A DNA stretch of 9,723 bases from Thermoplasmata archaeon (GCA_023137005.1 JAGLQE010000292.1:1-9723), one strand, 5' to 3'. Shown: positions 1-8,900, counted from the stretch's first letter. Translations and numbers: made by a program. Notes: generated by a model not told the origin, from the sequence alone.

Positions 1-118
1 TCTCATCCGAAGTAAGTCCAATATGGATATAATCCCCTATCTCGAAGGCCCTAGCCAGTAGCTGTCTATGGCCCTTGTGAAAGACATTGAAGGTTCCAGC
101 AACTGCTACTTTTCTCAT
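1..118 (-). CDS. coaD: Phosphopantetheine adenylyltransferase, archaeal type (N-terminal part)
   Basis: The first 39 residues are visible; the rest lies beyond the left edge. This family transfers AMP from ATP to 4'-phosphopantetheine, giving dephospho-CoA in the cytoplasmic CoA pathway. The start reads MRKVAVAGTFNVFHKGH, with the nucleotidyltransferase HxGH motif at residues 14-17 (HKGH), followed by IHIGLTSDE at 31-39, a typical strand-turn of archaeal PPAT. FAD synthetase and NMN adenylyltransferase share the HxGH fold, but the GTFNVFHKGH...IGLTSD combination fits PPAT best. The ATG at 118-116 was chosen because AGGAG lies 11 bases upstream (134-130) and the protein begins directly with the first Rossmann strand. 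It follows the small zinc-ribbon gene after 36 bases on the same strand, so it is probably the last or a later gene of the same operon. Confidence 0.85.
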   Translation of the reverse strand, partial: MRKVAVAGTFNVFHKGHRQLLARAFEIGDYIHIGLTSDE

Positions 119-154
119 ACACCTATTTTCTCCTTTTCACTTCGGAATAGACCA

Positions 155-343
155 TCATCCCGATAGAAGTGCGAAGACCATCATGGCCACCGCGATGAAC
201 ATCATGAACATCATTTGGTTCTTTTTCTTTCTCATCATTTCCGTATGCTGGCCCTTGCATTCGGTATTGCAGAATACCTCATCCGCTGGTATTGCCTTTC
301 CGCAATTTCTGCAGTGCTTGTGTTGTAATAATTTCTCAGCCAT
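155..343 (-). CDS. Small zinc-ribbon membrane protein (DUF2116-like)
   Basis: A 62-residue protein with two parts. The N-terminal half carries a zinc-ribbon signature, C11-x2-C14 and C25-x3-C29, which should bind one Zn ion. After a basic stretch RKKK (38-41), residues 44-60 form a hydrophobic, Met-rich single transmembrane helix ending two residues before the stop. The basic stretch would keep the ribbon cytoplasmic (positive-inside rule). It resembles the archaeal DUF2116 family of zinc-ribbon proteins, whose function is not known. The reading frame stays open upstream to a TTG at 403. I chose the ATG at 343 because a strong GGAGG (355-351 region) sits about 8 bases before it and the longer N-terminus is low-quality. 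It lies between a larger zinc-ribbon gene (71 bases upstream) and coaD (36 bases downstream), probably in one transcript. Confidence 0.8.
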   Translation of the reverse strand: MAEKLLQHKHCRNCGKAIPADEVFCNTECKGQHTEMMRKKKNQMMFMMFIAVAMMVFALLSG

Positions 344-350
344 CCTAGAT

Positions 351-356
351 TCCTCC
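351..356 (-). promoter_or_regulatory. Shine-Dalgarno site of the small zinc-ribbon gene
   Basis: The minus strand reads GGAGGA at 356-351, seven bases before the ATG at 343. This site decides the start: it would lie inside the coding region if the upstream TTG (403) or ATG (358) were used. Confidence 0.75.
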
Positions 357-372
357 ATTTCATTCTGGATTC

Positions 373-403
373 TTGAATGCAATCGCTTTGCTCTCGCATT
401 CAA
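373..403 (-). other. Inverted repeat / possible mRNA hairpin in operon spacer
   Basis: Perfect 8-base arms TTGAATGC (373-380) and GCATTCAA (396-403) flank a 15-base loop. It starts 12 bases after the stop codon of the zinc-ribbon gene at 415 and ends 30 bases before the next start codon. No T-run follows on the minus strand, so it is not an obvious terminator. It could be an mRNA processing or stability element, or chance. Confidence 0.35.
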
Positions 404-414
404 ATTTCCTCATT

Positions 415-1191
415 TCAAGTCCCAAAGATCTTGCCGAACATGCCTTTCTTCTTCATTGGCGGTATCTCGGCCTTTATCTCGTCTCCTGTAGCCCCATCCA
501 TAATGAGTTCATATGTTTTTCCTCCATACTCGTACTTGATGAACCAGACAGGCGCATGCAGGAATTCCGTGTTCTTGATGTCAACCTGGGTGTCGATGCT
601 GGTTATGTGGTCCACTTCTGATGAGAGCAGGAATTTATGATGCTCCTTGATCTCCTGGGTGGTTATCTCTCCAGCCTCTCTTTCATCCAGTTCCGAGTTA
701 AGGAATTTCCCATCCTTGCTCAGTAGAGTGATATTAAAATCAGCCTTTCCAGCTGCTGGTACTTCATAGGACCTGGTCGGAAAATGGGAACCTCGGCGAC
801 CCATAATTTTCCAGTAATATGTCTTGGAGAACTCGCCCTTCTTTGTCAGGTTCTGGCCAGTTCTTGTCAATACCCCTTCGTATTTGGAAGTGGCCATCAC
901 ATTGACTATGAAGAAAGGAAGAAATCTAAGTTCCGCATCGAGCACCTTGGACCTCCTTGCCAGGTCGCTTGGCTTCAAAAAACCTTTTTTCATCCAGGAA
1001 TCTATCTCACCCATGATGGCCTGATTATCGTAGCTGGCGGGTATGATCGAGTGCTTGAGGAAATATTTCTTGCCAACAGCCAGATTGACCGAGGACCCGC
1101 AGTACTCGCAGGTGATTATCGCCTCTCCGGGTTTGATCTTCAATGGAGCCCCACAATCGGGACATCCTATCTCTTCAGCTATCTCGACCAT
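415..1191 (-). CDS. Zinc-ribbon protein of unknown function (258 aa)
   Basis: The protein opens with a rubredoxin-like zinc ribbon: C10-x2-C13 (CPDC) and C28-x2-C31 (CEYC), a knuckle also seen in transcription-factor and helicase-associated ribbons. Residues about 45-200 form a mixed alpha/beta region rich in Lys, Phe and Tyr that I do not recognise. The C-terminus (about 211-258) has a WFIKYEYGGKTYELIMDG beta-hairpin pattern, then a proline-linked basic tail KKKGMFGKIFGT. No transmembrane helix or signal peptide is visible, so it is probably cytoplasmic. It could bind nucleic acid or a protein partner, but nothing in the sequence decides this. The ATG at 1191 has no Shine-Dalgarno; a TATA-like box about 24 bases upstream suggests a leaderless mRNA. 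It heads the probable operon with the small zinc-ribbon gene and coaD; truA ends 60 bases upstream on the same strand. Confidence 0.8.
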   Translation of the reverse strand: MVEIAEEIGCPDCGAPLKIKPGEAIITCEYCGSSVNLAVGKKYFLKHSIIPASYDNQAIMGEIDSWMKKGFLKPSDLARRSKVLDAELRFLPFFIVNVMATSKYEGVLTRTGQNLTKKGEFSKTYYWKIMGRRGSHFPTRSYEVPAAGKADFNITLLSKDGKFLNSELDEREAGEITTQEIKEHHKFLLSSEVDHITSIDTQVDIKNTEFLHAPVWFIKYEYGGKTYELIMDGATGDEIKAEIPPMKKKGMFGKIFGT

Positions 1192-1210
1192 TGTGTATCA
1201 TTCTGGTCAT

Positions 1211-1220
1211 TGATAAATTT
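1211..1220 (-). promoter_or_regulatory. TATA-like box for the zinc-ribbon operon
   Basis: The minus strand reads AAATTTATCA at 1220-1211, centred about 24 bases before the ATG at 1191. That spacing puts the expected archaeal transcription start at or next to the start codon, matching the absence of a Shine-Dalgarno site. Confidence 0.5.
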
Positions 1221-1251
1221 GCTATTAATCTTTGTGGTCATGTATTGAATG

Positions 1252-2058
1252 TCAATGCTCCAGGCTTCCTAGGCCTGCCACATTGCCGATATCCTTGAGG
1301 ACCAGGGCCCTTGTCAGTGACCGACGTATAGCTATGTCAACCCCATCCCCAGTATGCGGCACATGCTCGAACTCCACTCTATAAACTATGTCCATGAGGA
1401 TCAATCCTCCGGGATCCATCGGGTTCACATTCACCCGCTTTCCTCCCTCGCACAATGATGATAGGACCTCGGCCATGTCCACATTTCCATCATGCATTTC
1501 CAGAAGGCATGCGATCAATCGCCTGATCATCTGCCATAGGAACCTCCTGGCTCGTATGTCGAAGATGATGAATCCATCCTGTTTGCAGATGTCTATGGAA
1601 TCTATGGCCATGACCGTGACATTCTCTCTGTGATCGGTCTTCGATAGGTTCTTGAAATCATGCTCCCCCAGGAAGACATTGGAGTTTTGCAGAAGTATGT
1701 TCTCATTGTATCTTCCATTATCCAGCATATAGTACCTGTACCATCTCTGGACCGCATGTCGTGGGTTGAAATCCTCATCCACCTGTACTATGCCATGGAA
1801 TACGATATCTTTCAGTTCTGAATTGAGTTCGGGTATGATGCCTCGAGGATCCTTGTCCGTGTCGATCACGATGATATTGCCAGCCGCACTCACGCCCCTG
1901 TCTGTTCGACTTCCAGGATTGAACCCATCCCCCTCCTTGAGGATCTTCAGGCCCCTCAGGGCGTACATGATGTCCCCCTCCACCGTCCTCTTGTCGGGCT
2001 GTCTGGCATATCCTTTGAAGACTGTCCCGTCATAACCGAATTTGAGTGCGTACCTCAT
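1252..2058 (-). CDS. truA: tRNA pseudouridine synthase A
   Basis: A 268-residue TruA, close to the usual family length. TruA converts uridine to pseudouridine at positions 38-40 of the tRNA anticodon arm. The family landmarks are present in order: an N-terminal strand with YDGT at 9-12; the catalytic aspartate D53 in SRTDRGVSA; FNPRHAVQRWYRYY (97-110) with the conserved Arg and Tyr; GEHDFKNLSK (131-140); FLWQMIRR (173-180); and a C-terminal LILMDIVYRVEFE strand. About 36 residues follow this last strand, a tail whose role I cannot assign. The frame is open upstream to 2397, but that part runs antisense to trmJ and does not look like TruA, so ATG 2058 is the start. No Shine-Dalgarno precedes it; the TATA box shared with trmJ is 26.5 bases away, implying a leaderless mRNA. 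Confidence 0.93.
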   Translation of the reverse strand: MRYALKFGYDGTVFKGYARQPDKRTVEGDIMYALRGLKILKEGDGFNPGSRTDRGVSAAGNIIVIDTDKDPRGIIPELNSELKDIVFHGIVQVDEDFNPRHAVQRWYRYYMLDNGRYNENILLQNSNVFLGEHDFKNLSKTDHRENVTVMAIDSIDICKQDGFIIFDIRARRFLWQMIRRLIACLLEMHDGNVDMAEVLSSLCEGGKRVNVNPMDPGGLILMDIVYRVEFEHVPHTGDGVDIAIRRSLTRALVLKDIGNVAGLGSLEH

Positions 2059-2080
2059 CAGGCCTAAAGGTGCGATTGCA

Positions 2081-2088
2081 TTTATAAA
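2081..2088. promoter_or_regulatory. Palindromic TATA box shared by truA and trmJ
   Basis: TTTATAAA is its own reverse complement. Its centre (2084.5) lies exactly 26.5 bases from the A of the truA ATG (2058, minus) and 26.5 bases from the A of the trmJ ATG (2111, plus). Archaeal TATA boxes sit about 25 bases before the transcription start, so one box could serve both directions and produce two leaderless mRNAs. No other good TATA box is seen in the 52-base gap. Confidence 0.75.
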
Positions 2089-2110
2089 CCTGATTGTATT
2101 CTCTCGATCA

Positions 2111-2830
2111 ATGGCCGAGTATTCAGTCATCCTCGTATGGCCCAAGTTTGCTGGCAATATAGGTTCGATAGCGCGCTCCATGGCGAATTTCGGGATCAAG
2201 GACCTGATACTGGTCAATCCCTGCGAGCTGGGTGATGATGCGTATCGCTTTGCCAAGCATGCTAGATATATCATTGAGAATGCCAAGATAGTGGAGAATT
2301 TTTCCGAGGCCATTGATCTGGTCGACATAGTGGTGGGCACATCCGGAGTGTCTAGTGAGAATGCGAGGAAATTCAATAGGCAACACATGACTCCCAAGGA
2401 GTTTGCGGAACACGCTCATGACAAATCCGGGAGAATTGGACTTGTGTTTGGAAGAGAGGATCAAGGTTTGTTCAATGAGGAGATCGCACTCTGCGATCTC
2501 CTGGTAAGCATCCCCACTTCTCCCGAATACCCGATCATGAACATCTCTCAGGCCGCCACGGTGATCATGTACGAGGTGGGAACCCTGGACGAATCCACAG
2601 TGGCCCCCAAGGAGATGGCTCCCGCCTCGGATAAGGAGACCCTGCATATGTTATTCGCCGAGATGCTGGAAGAGACCAGTTATCCCAAGCACAAGATGCC
2701 CAAGACCAAAGTCATGTTCCGCAGGATAATCACAAGGGCTGAGTTATCAAAGTGGGAATTCCACACACTGGCCGGGACGATCAGTCGATCCAGCCGCACT
2801 ATTCAAAGGCTGAGGAAAGATAAAAATTAG
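2111..2830 (+). CDS. trmJ: TrmJ-family tRNA 2'-O-ribose methyltransferase (SPOUT)
   Basis: A 239-residue SPOUT-class methyltransferase of the TrmJ/LasT family (COG0565 type). Archaeal TrmJ uses S-adenosylmethionine to 2'-O-methylate C32 in the tRNA anticodon loop. Motifs seen: NIGSIARSMANFG (16-28), the N-terminal SPOUT motif with the functional Asn/Arg; LVFGREDQGL (111-120); and IPTSPEYPIMNISQA (134-148), which forms the trefoil-knot SAM pocket. Residues about 165-239 are a helical C-terminal extension with RRIITRAELSKWEFHTL, like the C-terminal tail of bacterial TrmJ. The frame is open back to 2042, overlapping truA, but ATG 2111 begins exactly at the family's first strand and has the TATA box at the leaderless distance. 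It is divergent from truA, another anticodon-arm modification gene, and ends 98 bases before the convergent giant gene. Confidence 0.88.
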   Translation: MAEYSVILVWPKFAGNIGSIARSMANFGIKDLILVNPCELGDDAYRFAKHARYIIENAKIVENFSEAIDLVDIVVGTSGVSSENARKFNRQHMTPKEFAEHAHDKSGRIGLVFGREDQGLFNEEIALCDLLVSIPTSPEYPIMNISQAATVIMYEVGTLDESTVAPKEMAPASDKETLHMLFAEMLEETSYPKHKMPKTKVMFRRIITRAELSKWEFHTLAGTISRSSRTIQRLRKDKN

Positions 2831-2885
2831 GATCAAGATCTCCAACACCTATGCCTTAAAACAAAATATAATAAAAGTAAAAGGG

Positions 2886-2910
2886 AGGGAAGGCGTTTTC
2901 AGCCTTCCCT
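2886..2910. terminator. Bidirectional hairpin terminator between convergent genes
   Basis: A perfect 9-base stem, AGGGAAGGC (2886-2894) with GCCTTCCCT (2902-2910), encloses a 7-base loop. On the plus strand it is followed by ATTTTCTGTT. On the minus strand, downstream of the giant gene, it is followed by a long T-rich run (complement of 2854-2885, including CTTTTACTTTTATTATATTTTG). It lies 55 bases after the trmJ stop and 18 bases after the giant gene's stop, the right place to end both. Archaeal termination relies mainly on the U-rich run; the hairpin may help or protect the 3' ends. Confidence 0.65.
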
Positions 2911-2928
2911 ATTTTCTGTTCTGCGAGC

Positions 2929-5900
2929 TTATTCCTCAGTGAGGTCTGCTTTTGGCTCATCGGTCTTTGGTGGTTCCTCGACCTTGGGCTCCTCTGCTTT
3001 TGGCGCGGGGGTATCATTGGACGAATTATCCTCATCATCCTCTTCCCAGTCCTCATTGAGCTTCCTGATGCCCATGTACACCAAGATCATCGTGACGATC
3101 AGGATGATGATCAACAGGTACAGTGGTATGTCCGGCTGGTCTTCTGGGTATTCGAACTCAGGGTACTCGGGTATCACGGTAGGTGGTTCATTGAAGAACA
3201 ATGGTGCTACATCGTCTACATCCAGTATACCATCATTGTCATCATCCGTGTCCTCATTGTTTCCGATCCCGTCGCCATCTGTGTCCAACCATTCTGCAGG
3301 GTTGTATGGGAAGGCATCGCGAGCATTGTCCGCGATATCACCATCTATGTCCCAGTCCTGGTAGTCACCGATGCCATCGCCATCTGTGTCTATTCCAATG
3401 TCCTCTGACCGTGTCGAGTCATATGGGAAGTCATCATTGATATTGCTGACCCAGTCACCATCGATATCCCAGTCCTGGTTGTCACCAACTCCATCGCTGT
3501 CAGTGTCTGACCATTCACTTGGATTGGTCGGGAAGTCATCATTGGTATCGGTAACTCCGTCCCCGTCATCGTCGGTATCCGCATTGTCGCCGATACCATC
3601 CTCATCCAGGTCGTTCCACTCATCAGGGTCGGTCGGGAATGCATCGTCCTCATTGGCAACTCCATCGCCGTCAATGTCATCATCCACCACATCTGCTAGA
3701 CCATCATCGTCTATGTCCGATGGCATATCTGTGGCATTGAATGGGTCACTGTCTGCTATGATCTCTACCTCATCAGTGTAGTTGTCATTGTCGTCATCCG
3801 GGTCTGCATTGTCGCCAACACCATCAGCATCGGCATCGGTCCACTCGGTCGGGTCAGTTGGGAAGGTGTCGTTAACATCATCAACGCCATCTCCGTCCAT
3901 GTCCGTATCACCGCTGTCTCCAACCCCGTCGCCATCAGAATCTCGCCACTCGGTAGGATCATATGGGAAGTCATCCACACTGTCCGGGAATCCGTCATCA
4001 TCGTCGTCAGGATCCATATTGTCAGCAGTACCATCGCCATCATTGTCTCCGGCTAGGAGAATGGTCACAAGTTGCTGGTTTGTGTCTATGAGGACATCGA
4101 CATCAACAGTGTTCATTCCGTTTGTGGCAGTGATCTCCGTATTGAAATACTGCAGCAAGTTATAATTCCTGAATAATTCAGTTCCTATGATATCATTGAC
4201 CATCCCGTTGATGTCTGTTTCATATGCTCCGACAAAGCCATCATCATCCTCTATTGTAAGAACAACATTTGGTGCGGACAGATTCAGATCTGGACCGGTC
4301 AATACCTGAACATCATAGTACCATTGCTGCTGGTAGCTGTGCAGATCCTCTTCCGTGAACTCGTAATCCGAGCCCATCATGACTGTGTGTAAGAACACGG
4401 ATTCGACCGGTGTGTTGATCGTCCAGACATGTATGCCTTGCTTTCCGCCCTCATTACCATCATCTCCGATCCAAATGTCCCCTTCAGAACTCGGACCAAG
4501 GACACAGTCGTAGAGCTTGACATACATGCTGCCTGCTACATTCAAGGTGAATTTCTTGTGCTCAGTGCCTTGTAGCATCAGTGCGTAATTCGTCCCTGCT
4601 ATCACTGAGTTGTGGAACTCGGCGTAGATGTTATTATTGAACGCGTAGCTGAACTTTATTCCAGCGGGTGAAGGCCCGGTTACAGTGACATTGTCGAAAT
4701 AGATGTACATCGGCCCATCGTCCGCTTCCTTAAAGAGTATGTTCGGATGCGTATCACCACCTTCACCAGTCTGGCCATTATCTATGAAATTGGTATTGGT
4801 CACTGTACAGTAGAAGACGCTTCCTTGGCCACTTGTTTCATAGAATTTCAAGCCATGATAGCTGTTTCCAATTATTTCATTGTTGTCCATATTGAGCCTT
4901 AGGTCCACCTCGCCATCGGTACCGCCCAGATATATGCCGGCGTAACCATTGTAATTGAGATGATTGTCGTTGACCGTCAGATAATAGGAGCACATTTCTA
5001 CATCCTCGATATTAATCCCATCATCATAATTATATGATATATCGTTCCCAATGAACTCTATAATGACATCCTCTCTTCTGGTTGAATCACTATTTTCATT
5101 CCAGTTGTCTATGTAGACACCATCGTTATTATTGGCGGTTATGATATTGTTGTAGAAACGGTAGGTCGCGTCATTCTCGTCCTCGTCAGAGCCGTCACAG
5201 TAGATACCGTCATCATTGTTGTAGCTGACAATATTGTTCGATATGGTCACATCCACCACGTCATCCACGGTTCCGTAATAGTGCTGGCCGATCCCGATGC
5301 CATGACCATCATTCCAATAGAAATCACAGTTGGTTATGGAATAGATCATGGACCCGTATTCATGGTCTTCTGAGAAGATCCCATTACCATTATTATGTGA
5401 GAACTCGCACTGGTCCACTGACATCATAAGGTCAAGATATTCGATCCCATTAATATATAGAGCATTATCGTCGTTGTGGTTGAACTCAGAGTCGAACAAG
5501 AATATGTCCAGGTCCATACATTCCATATCTGATATGTATACTCCACCATTTGAATTCTCATTGATGGTGGATCCTGTGATATCCAAGGTAGCGATCCCGC
5601 CGTTGTTGGCATTGAGATAGATCCCTCTGTTACCATTATCATCGAGCTCTGAATTGACAATGTTGATATTGATGGCGTCCATATTCAGATTTGTATAATC
5701 CAAATAAATACCATTGTTACCATTGTCATAGATGGTCGTATCCACTATATTGTAGTTCACTGTGCCAGTAAGCTGGGATGGTGAGTAGTAGGCGATCCGG
5801 TATCCACCATCGCTGTTGTCGCACCATGCCATCCTTGGGGTGTCGGTATTGTCGACCTCCAGCCACCAGTGGGTGGTCCAGTATGAAGCCTCGTATGTCA

Positions 5901-8900
5901 CGGTTCCGAAGCCGAACTGCCATCTCTCCAGCTCATTCCCGTTATTGTCCAGTTTCATGTACCAGAGATCATCATTATTATCCTCTCTCCAGACCACATG
6001 TACGTTTCCTGTTGGGCCAATTGCTATTGCTGGCTGATTGGATTTGTCACCATCGTCTTCGGTCAGCATTTTGTCATTGACGATCTTTATGATATGTGCA
6101 AAAGCCGAATCGCCGTCCATGTCATCCAGGTATGGATTTAGTTTCATGTAGAATATCTCAGCCTCATCCGAGCCTGTATCTACACGGTGGTCATGCCACA
6201 CGATGTGCACATTGTTGTTCAGATCCAGGTCCATGGATTGTCTTCTGGCCTTCTCCCCTATGCTGGTAATAACAGTTGGATAGATCAGCCAGTTTCCGTT
6301 ATTGTCCATCATGCCGTAGAAGAGCGCGTATTCACTTATCTGGTCATTCCATACCAGGTGCAGATTGTTATTTGTGTCCACCTTGATGTTCGGGTGTGAG
6401 TACCAGACACTGTATGCAATATCAAGGTAGTCAGCGGCAACAATGGGTGTGCCCAGATTGTCGTACTTGCCATAGAAGAAATCGTACTCAACACCATTGT
6501 TTCCACCTTCGAAACCGAATACGTGGAGATCGTTATTGGAGTCGATATCGAAATGCAGCTCCTGGACCGATGCTCCCAAATGGGTCAATTGCATATTGGC
6601 AATGACCTGGATAGCGCCTATGGTGGCGGCAGTACCGTTCTGGTTGTCCAGGCTTGGGTCAAGGTGGGCGAACCACACTTCCTGGTTTCCAGAATCATCA
6701 TCCTTCCACAGAATATAGACATGATCCTGGGAATCTATTGCTAGACATGGTCTCGCGGCACGACTACCTACATCTCTGATCGAAGTGGTGTCAATGAGGG
6801 TATTGCCATTGGGATCCAGCATCATGTAGAAGATCTCATCGTCCCCATCAGCCCATACAAGATGGGTATTGCCCATTGAGTCAATGGCCAGGTCAGATTG
6901 GTCCCCTATTTCACCCGAGGGGCTGATAAGCCGGTCTGTGCCTTCAGCATAATTGCCATAGATACCGTCATTTGAATTCTCCTCGATAACCGATGATACA
7001 ATGTCCAGATCAAAGTAGATGACATCATCAGCGTATATTCCATAGCCATTGTCCTCGAGTAGGACATCGTACAATCCCAGGTCCATGCTGGTTTGAGGGT
7101 CGATCTCTATTCCTGCTGTGCTTCCCTCAATAATTGTCATTCCATCGAAGTACACCCTGTCCGAGTCAAAGATGGTGAAGGTGGAGTCTGAATTGTCGCC
7201 AGAGACAACTGTCCAGTCCATTCCTGCTCCATAGAATTCGAGGTTCGTGAATTCGTCGATCTCCACATTGTCATAATACAATCCTATCTGGGGCAGGGTT
7301 CGACTGCCTGCGCCCGGTGTGGGTGCTGGCAGATAGATATCTGTTCCAGTCACGTTGTCAACAGCTGTCGACACCATGGCGTATGTCCATGTGCTGTTCA
7401 TAGATGTTGTGATCTTCGTCCTCGGGTGTGTGTCGTTTCCACCAGCGGCTCCATTGATCATGTACGGAAGGTCCGTATCTCCGATGAAGTCCCCGCTCGT
7501 GTCATTGTCTATCCCAACATAGTTACCGTAATAATTGTAATCCCAATCATTGTACCAGTTTATAGGGGCATTATCGATTGCATTGGTTCCCGAGCTCGCG
7601 ATACTGTTATTGTGGATGACCGTGTTGTTGGTCGTAGCATCAAGTACAATTCCATTTGTGTTGAAGTTCAGGGTATTGTATTCGATCGTCACGTTTGCCG
7701 AGTCATCCATGTCTATTCCATCAATGCAATTGCTGATATCATTATCATATATCTGGTGTGGCTTTTCCGAACCCGTGATCATAATACCATTGTCGCAGTC
7801 AAAGATGTAATTGTCATAGGCTGTGAAGTTCGTGTCCACATCGTTATCATTACAGTAGATACCATTATCGAATTCACTGATAGTATTGTCGAATATTGTG
7901 AGGTCCGCATTAGTGTAAACATCAATTCCATCAGAAGCACCAGGATATCCTATGATAACATTGTTGGATATGGTCAATGTTGAATCTCCTGGTTCTATAC
8001 CCCATTGGGAACCAGTCATCACATTGTTTGATATAGTACCAATTGTGAAAGTAATAGCAACAGCTTCTGTGCTGTAATCATCCATGATGTTGCCATCTAT
8101 GAGTATATTGTAATCATAATCTGCATTAACTGCATAGCTGGGGTCACCCTCTCCAAACATCAGATTTCCGAGAATTTGAGTGTTGTGAGCGTTGTCACCG
8201 TAAACTTCTGCCCATCCATTGTTTGCCCAGAACTCATTTGATTGAATTGTTGTATTCTCTGCTAAATCAAGTTGTATTGTCTCGTCGCTCTGGAAACTGA
8301 AGTTATTGCCTTGGATATTCGTATTATTAGCCATATAGACATAAACTCCGTAACCATTTGAATCAAAGAAATTATTGATAATACCAGTATTGTTCCCTTC
8401 GACATAAACACCTGCCACACAGTTCGTGAAATACGTGTTCTGGATCATGGTGTTGTCCGCATAGATCATCAGACCATAGTTGGGGCTGCCCCAGCCGCAT
8501 TCGCTCATTCGGGAATTCGTCATAGAGAACGAAGCACCAGTTTCGACCTCCAAGTTGTACTCAAAGGCCGTGTTATTGGCCGTTATATGGCTGCTGTCAG
8601 GGTAGAAATGATGGTCCACTGGGTTGCCATCGATATCTGCCACGATCATGGTACCGCCTGTGCGAACCCTGATCTCGTGCTCCCCGTCCACGGTGTTGTG
8701 GATCTTCAATTCGGTCCCTTCCAATGTCAGACCTGCGCCGTTCGTGATGTTCACGTCGCCCTCTACCATCAAGATACAGTTACGGAAGGTAATGAACCCC
8801 CCAGTCATGACTGTCAGGTTTCCCCTGACCAAGATAGTTGAATCCTCCCACAAAACACCCGGTGTGTCGATTATATAATCCTGACCGAATGTAGTATTGT

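Noticed and set aside
155..403. 82-residue version of the small zinc-ribbon protein starting at TTG 403
   Set aside because: The TTG lies in an inverted repeat with no ribosome-binding site, while ATG 343 has a well-placed GGAGG.
87..491. 134-codon plus-strand open frame across the coaD/zinc-ribbon region
   Set aside because: It is antisense to two well-supported genes and has no recognisable features.
2042..2110. N-terminal extension of trmJ by 23 codons
   Set aside because: It would overlap truA and the TATA box; SPOUT homology begins exactly at ATG 2111.
2059..2397. N-terminal extension of truA by 113 codons
   Set aside because: The frame is open but lies antisense to trmJ, does not resemble TruA, and the family's first strand and the TATA spacing both point to ATG 2058.
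2932..3132. Archaeosortase (PGF-CTERM type) sorting signal on the giant protein
   Set aside because: No PGF or similar motif before the helix, and 45 residues follow it, whereas sorting signals end within a few basic residues.
2939..3781. Serine-rich plus-strand open frames opposite the C-terminal repeats
   Set aside because: Ser/Pro runs arise as the antisense of Asp/Glu/Gly codons in the calcium repeats and acidic tail.
3190..4050. CRISPR-like regular repeats
   Set aside because: The periodicity is about 105 bases, imperfect, and follows codons of a protein repeat; there are no unique spacers between identical short repeats.
7426..7983. 185-codon open frame on the plus strand inside the giant gene
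   Set aside because: Its Val/Ile-rich translation is the mirror of Asp/Asn codons in the beta-helix; no ribosome-binding site or family features.
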